This document shows positions 23,749-35,306 of a stretch of DNA of 64,000 nt, in pieces; position 1 is the first letter of the stretch, and each line of letters opens with the position of its first letter. The notes under the pieces were generated by a model. That model did not search any database. It was given only the letters and a program-made list of their open reading frames with translations, and had not been told where the DNA came from. The DNA lies in the NCBI GenBank assembly GCA_039619475.1, contig CM077115.1, forward strand, positions 413,486,557-413,550,556. The letters are read 5' to 3'. Origin of the DNA: Icerya purchasi (lineage: Eukaryota > Arthropoda > Insecta > Hemiptera > Monophlebidae). The position numbers and the translations under genes were made by a program.

Positions 23749-24675
23749 GGCCTAGTAGACTTTGGTGACGACAACGCGGTGTTACCGGAAAAATCGGTTC
23801 GTAATACAAATTAAATCTTCTATGCTTTATATCATTCCTCCGGTCGTTGATAATCTTCAAAAAACTGACAAAAAAAAATACAATCGCGCCTGTAACTTTT
23901 TATGTTTTTTTAAAAAAAGTTTTCATTTTTCCTTCCGTATTTTACGGATTGTTACGATGTCGTGTAATAAATAAAACTGTAATCGGTTTTCTTTTCCCCG
24001 CTTAAAAAACGATTTTGTATCAGAATTATCCGTATCGTAAAATAAAAAAAAAATTAAGAGTATTCCTTGTGATTTTCAGTCGGGGGCTCGTATTTCTGTA
24101 AGGTATAATACAAGTGATCTGTGGAGGCGCGTAAAAAATTCATGTCAAAGTTAAAGATTTTAGAGTTCAAATTAAATCATACACAAATGCTCGGGGGGGC
24201 AGACTTCTATTGAAGTATATAAATCAGCTTGCGTACAAGTCCGCAACACAGTGAAACATTTTCACGACCCGTTCAGCGTCCTATTATAATTTTCTAATTT
24301 GTATTAATTAGCCAACTCTGCATCCTATTTCTTCTATCTTGTGCTCTTTTCTCCTCTGTCTGCTATTCTCGTTATCCGTTCAAAGATTTAATTATGCTAA
24401 CATTTCTAGATTTTTAGATGACCAGCTTTATTAAGAAAACAAAAAACAATTTTCATCATTTGTTTATATAAGAAAAATATAATTTGTCGAATTTTCCGTC
24501 GAAAGTATTTCAAAATTGTCTTCTTTTATACTTTTTTTTTTTTTTTTTTGCACCGTTCTCTTCACGAACTAAATTACGAAACTCTTCGGAATCCATAACA
24601 CTTTTCTCGGGAAACGTTGGAATGGAGGAATGCTACACACGGCAACGGTTTACACGAGACTAAAGTGCGCTTAGC
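23749..24675. other. Unassigned AT-rich sequence
   Basis: No gene or element recognised; poly(T) near 24532-24550. Confidence 0.4.
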
Positions 24676-25217
24676 AAATGAATGACGTGTGAAATACACA
24701 AACCTACGATCTTCACGGGTCTTTACAAGTCGTTATAGGAAACATTTTTATCTACTTTTGTTGAATGCATTCAGTCGTATATATCGGTATTCAATGCGTT
24801 TTTATTAGTAATCAATCGTATTTAAGTAAAGATATGAAATTTTCGTAACGCTTTTCTGTGACTTTCCATTTCGTGACGTTCGGGACGCTTTTCGAGTTTA
24901 TGTACCAAAGCAAAGACATGAAAATGTCACAAGGGAAATCGGTCTCTTTCAATGCTCTCTTATTAGTATAATCAGTCGTATCCAAGTAATGAAATTTTCG
25001 CAATTATCTAGAATTTGTTATTTACCTCATTTTATCTAAATTTTTACATTTAATTTATACTTACTACGGTAATTGTTTTTTTCATCAAATGTAAACAAGG
25101 AAATGAGGTGTGAAATACACAAACCTGCGATCTTTTACAAGTCGTTATAGGAAACACTTCTCCATTTCGTGACGCTTTTCGAGTTTATGTGCCAAAGCAA
25201 AGACATGAAAATGTCAA
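24676..25217 (+). repeat. Diverged direct repeat array
   Basis: A block GTGTGAAATACACAAACCT..CGATCTT followed by TTTACAAGTCGTTATAGGAAACA occurs at 24687-24750 and 25108-25156. A second block, TTCGTGACG..CTTTTCGAGTTTATG, CAAAGCAAAGACATGAAAATG, occurs at 24868-24928 and 25165-25215. The two blocks are adjacent in the second copy but separated by about 115 bp in the first. A third block (AATCAGTCGTAT..AAGTAA..ATGAAATTTTCG) occurs near 24805 and 24970. The family is unknown. Confidence 0.65.
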
Positions 25218-26093
25218 AATTCCATCAATCGCCGATGAACGAACGGCGGCGTGGAAGATACTTTTTAATATGATTAAAGAGTGGAATTTTAGTATTTGAT
25301 TTTATTTTTCCGCAACTACAGGGTAAAAAGATTGGAAATCTCTTAAATACGCACCGTGTAAATTTTTTTATCAATTCTTCCAGTAATCGGAAATTTTTAC
25401 GGTTAAGTAAATTAAAAGAGTATCAATAAAATTATCTCTAACGGCACGAACATCAATTTCATTATTAAACATAAATGTTCGCGCTGACATATTCCGAAGT
25501 AACAAACTGAATAATCGTGGTGATAGGTGGTCGATGGACATCGCTATGTGTAATAATAAAATTGTTCTTCGCGTTACTACTGAATGTTTTTTTTTTTATT
25601 GTAGCATTATTACAAGATGACGCAACGGTCAGAAGATACTAATGATAACAAGATTATCTCCGTTTTAATCGGAACTGAATACAATAAATAAATATAAACG
25701 GAAACCTTAAAATGTTTATGGTCAACTTTAATCGGTGCCTTTAGAAGTGATCTTATTCCTATCGCCATTTCTTTTAACAACTTTCCTTCTTACGCTTCTT
25801 AAAAGCCAAATACGGATCCGACTGGGCCATCTTCCGCTCTCTTTTTGACTTCTCGCTCTCTTCAATTCTCCTTAATTTAAACTCATCTTCCCAATATGAC
25901 TTCTTTATTGAATCAATTTCCTCCGCCTCAACTTATTCCATCCGACTAATTTCTAAACAAATAACCCGGAATGTCCTCCTCATTGTGGTGGAATGTGAAA
26001 ACTGTAAGGCGACTTTTAATTTTTAAGTATGTCTACTAATAGAACTCTACTCGCTCTTGTCCTTCTCTTTTTAACTTTCTGCCTCGTAACAGT

Positions 26094-29000
26094 TTTTTAT
26101 TTTTTTTTTTTTTAAATGGGCACGCCAGCACAGGACATTTACCCAGCACAAAAGATTAAAAGAATAGAAGGACATATGGAGCGACAAGTTATATCAAGAA
26201 ACGATTAGAGACAGAGGAAATGAATGCGGATAACAAGGGAACAACAGAAGGAGATGGAAAAGTGAGAATATAGAGGGCACTGTAAGGTGTAGGGAGGCCA
26301 AGGCTAAGCAAATTGGAATAAAGGATCGCGCGTTCAGTAGAAATAAAGGAACATTCAAATAGTACGTGATTTGCATCACACGAGCCATTGAAGGTTGGAG
26401 GATGAAAGGGACACAAAGGAGATTGAACCAGAGCAAAGCGGAAACGAGAAGCCGGGAGCAGACTGTGATTAAAACGAAGGCGAACTATGGAAGAAATGAC
26501 AGAACGGCTGATACTGGGAAAATTATTAAACCAGGGAGAAACGGATGGAGAAGGCTGTAAAGCAAGGTAAAAGGAGTCAGGGTTGGAGAAAAAGGACGGA
26601 TAGAGATCAGTCCAAAAGTCACGGTGAGAACGAAAAGAGAGAGAGTAAAGACATTGGGAAGGAAATCTGCTTATGAAACGACCACTTACTGCGGCCGAGC
26701 AAGCCAACGAGTCAGCAAGATCGTTACCAGCTATACCACAGTGGCCAGGAATCCAAAGCAGGTCAATATGGATAGAACGGGAGGCTAATAAATTGAAAAT
26801 CAAGGAGCGTATATAAAGAATAATAGGACAGGAAGAGGGTTCAGGAAGGGGAGATGCGATAGCTACTAAAACATTCTTCGAGTCGGAGCATAGAAGGAAA
26901 TTCACTAAATTAGAAGTTGAAGATATAAAGAGGACCGCACGCAAAATAGCCGTGGATTCGGCTAGGAAGACAGAAGAGAAGGAGGGAAGTTGAAATGATT
27001 CAGAATAGTTGAGAGCAGGAAGAATAAAAGCGGCACCGACCCCCGAAGCAGATTTCGAGCCATCCGTAAAAATCGTGATGTGAGCAGGAAATAGAGAGGA
27101 AAGAGTGTGATTAAATTCTTCGTGAATGGCAGAACGAGGAAGAGACTTAATATTAGAAGGTAAAGAGAATAACTTAGGCGGATGAGACAGTTCAGAGAAG
27201 TTAAAGGTAAAGTATGGAGATTTGTTCTGGGAGAGGACAAAGTGAGAAAGTGGAACGAGTCGAGAAGAGATGAGAGAAAGAATTGGAATCTTACGAGGAG
27301 AAAAACGCCAGTTGACCCGGATATATCGATAAGAATTCATGAGTTTGGAAGGAGAGATCTGCAGACGTCTAATCATGAACCTTTCACCAAGGTGAAGTCT
27401 TCGAATACAAAGAGGAACAAAGCCAGTTTCGGACAGAAGAGCTGGAATTGGAGAAGAATTCAGGGCACCAACACAGAGGCGCAGACAAGAATTTTGGATG
27501 CGATCAAGTTTGACGAGAAGGGAAACAGGAGCACTGGCATAAAGAAATGAACAATAGTCAAACTTAGAAAGAATAATGGATTTATACAGCATAAGAAGAA
27601 TATATGGATCACCACCCCATTTGGGGGAAGACGACGCCTTCAAAAAATTTAGTCTTTTGAGAGCAGACGTGCAGAGATAGTTAATATGATCATGAAAAGA
27701 CAGAGTACTATTAAGAATTACACCGAGGTAGGAGAAGGAAGTGAGTAAAGGAATAGGGACCTGGCACATGAAAAGGTTAACCAAGGAACGATCAAAAGGA
27801 CGAAATGTAAAAACGATACCAGCAGATTTCTCAGGGGAAATAGAAAGATGAAGAGAAGATAAAGAATTTTCTAAAATAGCAAGGGAGTTATTAAGCTCCT
27901 CATTAGCGGAAAACAGATCATCAGAAGAAGAATAGACGAGAATATCGTCGGCAAAGAATAGCGAACTAGATGGAATATAAAGAGAAGAAAGACTAAGGAA
28001 ATAAATGTTAAAAAGGGTAGGACTAAGGCACGATCCCTGCGGAAGACCTCGAAAAACTGTCCTGGAATCAGAAAAGAAAGGGGTAGAAAGATGGATAGTT
28101 CTGTTCCGAAACAGATTAATAACTAAGGATGTAAACTCAAGAGGAATATTAATGGAAAGCATTTTATCCTGAAGAGAAGGAAGGTGAACCTTATCAAAAG
28201 CTGAGGTAGCATCAACGAACGCAGAGATAGTAAATTTTTTGTGGATGAAAGATTTATAGATATCAGAGAGAAAAAGGGATATGCAATCAGAAGAACCAAA
28301 GCCAGGACGGAAACCAAACATGTTATCAGGAAGAACATTATTATATTCTAGCCACCAGATAAGGCGCCTATTAATCATTCGTTCAAAAAGTTTTCTTAAA
28401 CAAGAGGCTAGAGAAATAGGACGAAAGGAATTGGGATTCTTCTTCGGAATAGGAATAATAATAAAGGAATTCCAAAGCGGAGGAGTTTCACAGATACACA
28501 GAAAAGAATTGTAAATTGACAACAGGATTTTAAGTGCTGATTCAGAAAGGTTCTTAAGGACACGGAATGGAATGCCATCTATACCAGGGCTAGAATTAGA
28601 AGAATTAGTCAAGGAAGCACGAAGTTCATTGATGCTGAAGCTAGAAGACAGGAAGTGGGAAGAATTGGAGATAGGAAGGGAAGGAGACCAAGATTCCTCA
28701 AGGGAAGGAACATAGGAGGGAGCAATGGAATCAAGAAAAGTAGTGAGTCTATCTGAAGGAAGGTTATAAAATGATGGACGATCCGATCTAGAAGAGCGAA
28801 AAGCTTTAGCCATCTTCCAAAGATGGGAAATTGAAGTAGATCTAGAAAACGAAGCACAAAATTTCCTCCATGAATTTCTTTTGGACGTTTTGAGGATAAA
28901 TCTAGCCTTGGCATTAGCTTTTTTATGAGCCATGAAGTTAGCAAAGGAAGAACAAGACCGGAAACATCTAAATGAAGAGACACTGTCTTTAACGGCATTA

Positions 29001-30204
29001 GTACAATCTTCGTTCCACCAAAGTGAGGAAGCCTGAAGATGGTAATTTCTTTTGGAATGATGAATTGGTGGAGAGGAGGCGTCCAGAGCAGAAGAAATGG
29101 AATCAGAGAAAACGTTATATTGTTGAATAGGATCGGAGAGGGAGTGTATGTAAGGAAGAGATAAGTAGAAATTAGAACGGAATTCCTCCCAGTTAACCTT
29201 GTTGAGAGACCATTTAGGAGCGAGAGCGGGTATAGAATAATGAGGAGGAGGAGGAGGAGGAAGGAGATGGTGAAAAGAGAAAACAATGGGAACATGATCG
29301 CTGCCGAAGGTACCGTCCAGAGTTTTCCATTGACAGCGAAGACCAAAGTTTGGAGAGGTAAAGGACAGATCAACAGAGCTGGATGAGTGAGCGCCTCTAT
29401 AAAGAGTAGGAGAGTTATCATTCAAAAGGACAAAATTTTTACCGAGAATAAAGTTTTCTAGAACACGGCCATTCCTGTTATGACGCGCAGAGCCCCAAAG
29501 AGGAGAGTGAGCATTCCAGTCACCGCCGACAATAAAGGGAAGAGAATGAGGATAAGCCAAAAGAGAGAATGGGAAATTATTAAGGTCAAAACTAGGAGGA
29601 ACGTATACAGAAAATATATGAACAGGCTGAGGATGAATATTTGGGATCGAAATATGGACTAAGTTGGGAGAGAGAGAATCAGAAGAAAAGTAAGAAGAAT
29701 GGTCGTGGTGGACAAAGAAGATATCATTTCTTATGAGGATGGCAGCGCCACCATAGCCATCAACACGATCAGAACGTATTGCTGTAAAGCCACGAATGGA
29801 AATATTAGAGGATTCCGAAAGCCAGGTCTCAGATAAAAGAGCAATATGGATAGAGGAGGAGTCTAGTATTCCCTCCAATGCCTGTTGGTTGGCTCTCAGA
29901 CTACGACAATTCCATTGGAGAATATTAAACTTGTGGATTATTAGGAAGAAAGCGTGGAAAATGGCATGAAGAGAATTCCTGCTCGCCGACCAAGAAGGGA
30001 GTACAAGGAAGAGTATGAGTGGAACCATAAGAGAGGGAGCTGACTGTGGAGGCAGAGGAATAAGACAAGGAAGTAAGATAGAATCTGCGGCAATAAGGCG
30101 AAATATCAAGGAAATAAACATTGATAAATAATAATAGTAACTGAAGACAGTAAATGCAGAAAGACATTACACCAGAACAACAGAAGGATCTATGCCTTCC
30201 ATTA
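26094..30204 (-). mobile_element. Family A retrotransposon with intact ORF2, nested in an older family A copy
   Basis: A 7-bp duplication TAACAGT (26087-26093 and 30205-30211) brackets a minus-strand element of about 4.1 kb with a poly(A) end (T-run to about 26115) and the 3' terminal motif TGGGTAAATGTCC..GGCGTGCCCA. The duplicated copy lies precisely where the older copy's translation is interrupted. Only about 83 nt lie 5' of the ORF2 ATG and no ORF1 is present, so the element is either 5'-truncated just upstream of ORF2 or lacks ORF1. Confidence 0.92.
26189..30121 (-). CDS. Intact ORF2 polyprotein (APE, RT, RNase H, zinc knuckle), family A
   Basis: 1310 residues without a stop. A hydrophobic Ser/Leu/Pro-rich leader (1-64) precedes an APE-type endonuclease (about 66-285): NILQWNCRSL, LLSETWL (E98), GGDWNAHSPLWG, SSVDLSF, GSDHVPI. 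RT (about 555-830): FRPISLASCLRKLFE, FGFRPGFGSSDC, FVDATSAFDKV (D637), RGLPQGSCLSP, FADDILVYS (D725-D726) and YLGVILN. RNase H (about 1015-1145): D1020 in FTDGSK, E1055, D1080 in CSDSK, H1127 in WIPGHCGI, D1137 in NDLADSLA. Zinc knuckle CPFH..CDANHVLFEC at about 1237-1257. The protein would nick target DNA, prime cDNA from the nick and degrade template RNA. Every catalytic residue I can identify is present, so it may be functional, though an ORF1 protein would have to come from elsewhere. The ATG at 30121 is the first in frame. Confidence 0.92.
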   Translation of the reverse strand: MFISLIFRLIAADSILLPCLIPLPPQSAPSLMVPLILFLVLPSWSASRNSLHAIFHAFFLIIHKFNILQWNCRSLRANQQALEGILDSSSIHIALLSETWLSESSNISIRGFTAIRSDRVDGYGGAAILIRNDIFFVHHDHSSYFSSDSLSPNLVHISIPNIHPQPVHIFSVYVPPSFDLNNFPFSLLAYPHSLPFIVGGDWNAHSPLWGSARHNRNGRVLENFILGKNFVLLNDNSPTLYRGAHSSSSVDLSFTSPNFGLRCQWKTLDGTFGSDHVPIVFSFHHLLPPPPPPHYSIPALAPKWSLNKVNWEEFRSNFYLSLPYIHSLSDPIQQYNVFSDSISSALDASSPPIHHSKRNYHLQASSLWWNEDCTNAVKDSVSSFRCFRSCSSFANFMAHKKANAKARFILKTSKRNSWRKFCASFSRSTSISHLWKMAKAFRSSRSDRPSFYNLPSDRLTTFLDSIAPSYVPSLEESWSPSLPISNSSHFLSSSFSINELRASLTNSSNSSPGIDGIPFRVLKNLSESALKILLSIYNSFLCICETPPLWNSFIIIPIPKKNPNSFRPISLASCLRKLFERMINRRLIWWLEYNNVLPDNMFGFRPGFGSSDCISLFLSDIYKSFIHKKFTISAFVDATSAFDKVHLPSLQDKMLSINIPLEFTSLVINLFRNRTIHLSTPFFSDSRTVFRGLPQGSCLSPTLFNIYFLSLSSLYIPSSSLFFADDILVYSSSDDLFSANEELNNSLAILENSLSSLHLSISPEKSAGIVFTFRPFDRSLVNLFMCQVPIPLLTSFSYLGVILNSTLSFHDHINYLCTSALKRLNFLKASSSPKWGGDPYILLMLYKSIILSKFDYCSFLYASAPVSLLVKLDRIQNSCLRLCVGALNSSPIPALLSETGFVPLCIRRLHLGERFMIRRLQISPSKLMNSYRYIRVNWRFSPRKIPILSLISSRLVPLSHFVLSQNKSPYFTFNFSELSHPPKLFSLPSNIKSLPRSAIHEEFNHTLSSLFPAHITIFTDGSKSASGVGAAFILPALNYSESFQLPSFSSVFLAESTAILRAVLFISSTSNLVNFLLCSDSKNVLVAIASPLPEPSSCPIILYIRSLIFNLLASRSIHIDLLWIPGHCGIAGNDLADSLACSAAVSGRFISRFPSQCLYSLSFRSHRDFWTDLYPSFFSNPDSFYLALQPSPSVSPWFNNFPSISRSVISSIVRLRFNHSLLPASRFRFALVQSPLCPFHPPTFNGSCDANHVLFECSFISTERAILYSNLLSLGLPTPYSALYILTFPSPSVVPLLSAFISSVSNRFLI

Positions 30205-32142
30205 TAACAGTATATGGCTAAAGCCAGATTATTTTTGAAACAGCTAAGAAAAAAGGCTCACGGAAAAGCTTATGCTACTACTTTTTTCTTATTTTTCTTC
30301 GTTTCGTTCCCTATTTCTCTTGCTCCGTACGTTAAGAATCTTTTCGAAAGTTTAATCAATATAATTAATGGACGTCTCGTTTGATGACTCCAGAACAGCA
30401 ATTTGTTTCCCAACAACATATTCGGTTTTCGCTCTGAACACGTGGTACATCTGTCATTAGCATGTTCCCGATGGACGTTTATACGATGCCATTTATTAAT
30501 AAAAAATTCGTAATTGCTGCGCTATCGTTGACATATTAATTGTTTTCGGTAATATTCACTTTCTCACACTCATCAACATAACGAAATCATTAAACACTTT
30601 GCTTCAGTTATTATTTACTCTTGTACATTGATGACCTGTAATTCTTTCCTATCTGCTCTACCACCAGGTGTTAATCTTTCGAGGGCTACCTTAAGAATCC
30701 TGCCGTGGAACCTACGCTCTTTATTATTTTATCAAATTCGCTTCTATGCCTCTTAACCCTAGTTCGCTTTTCTTCGATGACGATAATCTGCTCCTCCGAT
30801 AGCAATATATCGTTAGTTAATTTCCGTCTTCAAAGTTCTTCAATGTTACTAGAAAATGATCTTTCTAATATTCATCTTCTTCGTCCTTTTGATCCCCCTT
30901 CGATTAGAATTACCTTAAATTGCGGTCCTGTTCGCCTTGTAAAGTTCTTTCGCTATTTAGGAATCTTCCTTGACGATCGTCTCTCCTTTCACAATTACAC
31001 AGCCGTATCTATCTCCTCTTAAAAAACTCAATCTGTTAATAGCTCTTTCTCATAATAATTGGATAGACAATCGCTGTATCCTACTCATGTTTTATAAATT
31101 CTTTATCCGCACTAGCCTGGATTACTGTTGCTCATTTATGTGGCAATTCTTCCAGGTTTCTTCTTTTAAAATTAGATCGCATCCAAAAGTCTGCCTTCGT
31201 TTGCCCTAAGATCAATTCCGGTAACGGCTGTCTTTGCCGAATCCTATCTTCCGCTCCTCTTCATTCATAGATATCCTATGTGTGTTATCGGTTTTTAATT
31301 AAGCGCCTCTGCTTATTTATTCTTCTTCACTTATTTCTTACTCATCTGTCCTCTTCATAAACGGTGTGATGTGTCGCCTTAAATTTTTCCGAATTTTTTA
31401 AACTTCCTTCTTTTTTTTCAATTTTTTATGCGGAATCTATTGCTATTTATACTTTTTGTTTTCTCATCACCGGTTCCCCATAAAGGATTCTAATCGTGTT
31501 CCCCGCAAAGGATTCTAATCGTGTTCCCCGCAAGCTATCGCATCTTCTTTTCCTGCTCTTCCGATTATGAAAAACTTCTTATTCGTTCCGTCATTCATGT
31601 GATCTTTTCCTCTCGATCGGGATCGATCTTTTGCGGATTCCTGGTCATTTAGGCATTAAGTGTAATGAATTAGTGAATATTCATTAGCCTGTTCTTCCAT
31701 TATTTTTAGCACCTTTTCTGCTCATAATATTGTTCTTCTTTCCTCGGTTGCTCATTCAACCCTTAAGACCTTTTTCTAATCTTGACTCTTTTTATCTCTC
31801 TATTCAGCCATCTCTCCACCTCGCCCATGGTTCCTTGACTTCCCCTCTTTTAAGCGCTCCACAATCTTAATTTCCTTCCTGCATCATTTTTCCGGTTCTC
31901 ATCTAGTTTTACTCGGTTTTGTCCTGTTCATCCTCTTCCACATACATTCCTCGTGATTTTGATCATGTTTTACTTGAATGTGCCGTGTCTTTGCTCTGCT
32001 GAAAAATCGCCCTTCTACTCTACTACTAAAACGTGATATTTTTACTCCCCTTGTCGGTGCTTCTTACGTTCTCTCATTTTCTTCTGGTTCTATTACGCTC
32101 CTTGAATTATTTTTATGCTCCATCCTAAAACGTTTAAGAATA

Positions 32143-35100
32143 TAACGTTATTTTTTCCTTCTTCCCGTTACGATGTAATTTTGTATTAATTAGAGACGAC
32201 GCATAATCTGCGTCTGTCTTAAAAATTCCATCGTTACCGGCTGAAGAAAATTCAGATGGCGCTCTAGAAAGTCTACAGTTGCAATCTGAAAATCAGCATA
32301 TCTATTTAAACGAGTGTACACAGGACATGGCAAAGGAAGAAGAAGACACACGCAAAGGATGCTCTGTACCATTTGCATTATTACAAAAATTAAAAGGTCG
32401 CAAACAACGATCACGATGAACTTTCGTTTATAACGTCCCCGCTTTCATAGTGTAAATTTTATAGCTCTTTTAAAGAACCAAAATTAAGATTTAAATTTAG
32501 ACATTTTTGTCGAGGTCATTGTACCTGGCAGAAAATTTTTTTAAAACAAACGCGAATACATACACGCCGATCAAAATTTTACCCCTAGTCTTAAGATTAA
32601 AAATTGGAAACTTTAAAAAAAAAAAAGAAACAAAGAAAAAAAGGGAAAAATTAATTTTAGAATAGTAAAGAACGGGGCTGGCTGTGTTTCGATGTTTATC
32701 GTTACTGATTCGAACTTAATCGACAATCTCGGGAATTTCGACGAAATGAAGGGACACAAAAGTAATGCAGATTATCATTATAACACGGTTGCTTTGTTAA
32801 TAATTTCTTCATTAGCCGTGTAATCTACTTTCATCGAAATGAAAACTCTTCCGGTCGAAAATTTTCGAAAAACCGAAAACAAAACAACAACAGCTGCTTC
32901 ATGATGGAAAAATTAATATTCCGGCAACTCCGAAACTCTCGCTATTCTCTTTTCCTCTGAAGTTTCCTTCGTTAATTTTTGCAGACAATTAGAACATCGA
33001 GAATGAACTTTTTTATTGCCCCAACTTTCTGTAACGTAGCCCCCGGGGTGGACTAAATTTTCGCCCCAGAAATTCCCTTCAAAAATTTATCCCGCATAAA
33101 AAAAATTATCGTAGAGCTTTTTCGAAATAAAGAAATTAGTAGTGCCTTATAAATTTATCTATTTTCACGCAGTGCATCGGGATTTTGTTTAATTTCCAAG
33201 AACCACGCTAACAGCATTAGGCGATTTCTTGAAAAAAATTCCGGGGGGGGGGGGGGGGTCTAAAAACAGCAAAAATATATTGTCTACATATTTGCAGTGG
33301 AAATTAAAGCGATAATAAATAACAAAAACAAGTGAGAGTTAACCGGCTTGAGTAAAGTAATTAGACTCGTCTTTGAAAATCGTAATTAAAAAAATCTTTC
33401 GTATGCAAGGTGGACTAATTCATCCCCGACCATGCTTTGATGTCGCGCATCCGCGAGCGCCTCCTTCGTCCGACCTTACTCTTGCCCGATATTTTTCTCT
33501 AGGTAAATGTAAAAATAATTACTACCGTTTGCTTCGGATTAATTTCCATAACGAATTAAAATACATATTTATTAAAAGAAAAAAGATAAAATAAACAAAA
33601 GCTAGGTGTCCGATTTCGTAAATTATGAATAAAATAAAAGTTGCAAAAAATACTCAATCGAATTTACTCTACATTACGTATTAAGGAAAGGGTTCAAATT
33701 AGAACACAATCTAGACATAATAGGATACATTCTTCCTCTTCTACTTTTACCTTGTCTCCGCTTAAGTGTCGGCGACTACCATTTAGTAATTCCCTCGCGC
33801 CACGTTCATTCCGGTAAATTTTTACATTATTCATATCAGTTCATTCTGCTCCTTTATAGTTCTCATATTGATATCTATCGCGTCGCTACTTTATAGTTCG
33901 TTTCTAGTTTAGCGTGCACTTTTAAATAGATTTCTTAATTTTCCTTGGAAAAATAGATATCAAATTTTGACTGTCATTGCCAGGACGCTATATATATATT
34001 TCACGATGACCGAATTTTTAAATATAATGTTACTTAATAATTATTTTTAAATTCTTTTTTTTTTTTTTTTTTTTTTTGAATTATTCCTTTTTGTTGCTCG
34101 CTTAAATCATTTCATTTATCGAAATTTAGATATCAGAGTTTCCTTTTACACGAGTTTAATCTTTTACTTTTTGAAATTTAAAACGAGCACCGGTTTCCTA
34201 ATTTGTTTTTGTTTGTGTACTAGTTTGTGCGATTGTATAATTCGATTTTGACTTTTTTCCGGCTAAAAGAAGTATCACACGGAAAATGTCGCGATTATGT
34301 GTATACGAGCGGGCGATATTTAAAATTTAGTTATTACTTTCATTATAAATATAGAAACTTAAACGGCATTATAGTAGCCGGAAGTAGTGTAACATATAGG
34401 TTAAATAATGAAATAGAATAAATAAGCAGATTCGAAGGAGAAAACACGCTTCCTCATAGTGGACAGTGTTTTTGGTTAAAGTAGGAACCAGAACACAGAA
34501 ATGCTTTTCAGCGAGTTTTAACCAGCCAGCCGTTAGCCATTGTCCACTGGCGAGGAAAATTTCCCTTCTCCTCTTCCGTTATTATCATCATTTACTGCTG
34601 CATATAGTTTATTATACATTGTGTCGCTTTCGAACGGGGCTCCATTTTACTGATCAGAAAGCTCCCTTGCAAAATGTTATAAGGAGATTTTCATTAACCG
34701 CTGCGCCGTATATTCTATACAGAGTCAGATCATCGCGCGACTTCTTGTCGCCACCTTTGAAACAGAGCCCATCCTTGTCTATCCGCTACTACGGCGTAGT
34801 TCACCTATGAAACGTTTATTTTCTTCTTTGCATAATATTTCCTGTTTGTGTTCGCATCTTTGTTTTTCATTCGGTAACTTTCTCTATTAAATACGATTAA
34901 ACCTATGAGCGACCCCGTCCTATTAGCTCTAATTTCCGGGCTAGGAGTTTTTCATTGCATGTTACTCGAAGAGCCGAAAAAACAAACGCCATGTTTACAA
35001 ACCACAAAATAACGAAAAGAAACGAAAATTTTCCTCCCAAAAAAAAAAACAAAAAAACAATGAAAAAGCTAGAATCCATCTGCCATGCGAATTATCTGAT

Positions 35101-35306
35101 CGCGCCGTTATGTTTCTAAACAGCTTAGAATTTCGAATAAATTTAAATTGCTTTACATAAAATTACTACTAAAAAAAAAAAGAGATCTAGCAAAAACATA
35201 TTGCTTCGAAATTTTAACCTACACGATATTTGTAAATACTTTTATAAATCGTGCGTTAAAATTTATATTGCCTAATTAGATTTTTGAGAACACTGTCCGT
35301 TAAAAG
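32143..35306. other. Unassigned AT-rich sequence
   Basis: No gene or transposon domain recognised. Contains G17 near 33243-33259 and a long T-run near 34057-34077. An open frame at 34466-34810 (+, 114 codons) has no recognisable motif and is not called as a gene. Confidence 0.4.

Larger units (their letters stand above)
25640..32142 (+). mobile_element. Old family A copy, split by a younger family A copy
   Basis: The left half (about 25640-26093) translates in pieces to KCLWSTLIGAFRSDLIPI, DWAIFRSLFDFSLSSI and STRSCPSLFNFLPRNS, matching the APE end and linker of family A. After the insertion, 30212 onward reads AKARLFLKQLRKKAHGK, then NNIFGFRSEH, an RT tail with FRYLGIFLDDRLSFHN, RNase H IDLLRIPGHLGIKCNELV (about 31623-31680), DFDHVLLECA and a final LCSILKRLRI before a stop near 32142. 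Many frame changes show great age. The two halves are contiguous in family A coordinates, so they are one copy. Confidence 0.85.

Noticed and set aside
26366..29662. Several plus-strand Arg/Lys/Glu-rich open frames opposite family A ORF2
   Set aside because: Antisense shadows caused by the pyrimidine bias of the sense strand.
34466..34810. Plus-strand open frame of 114 codons
   Set aside because: No recognisable motif, no conservation visible within the window; could arise by chance.
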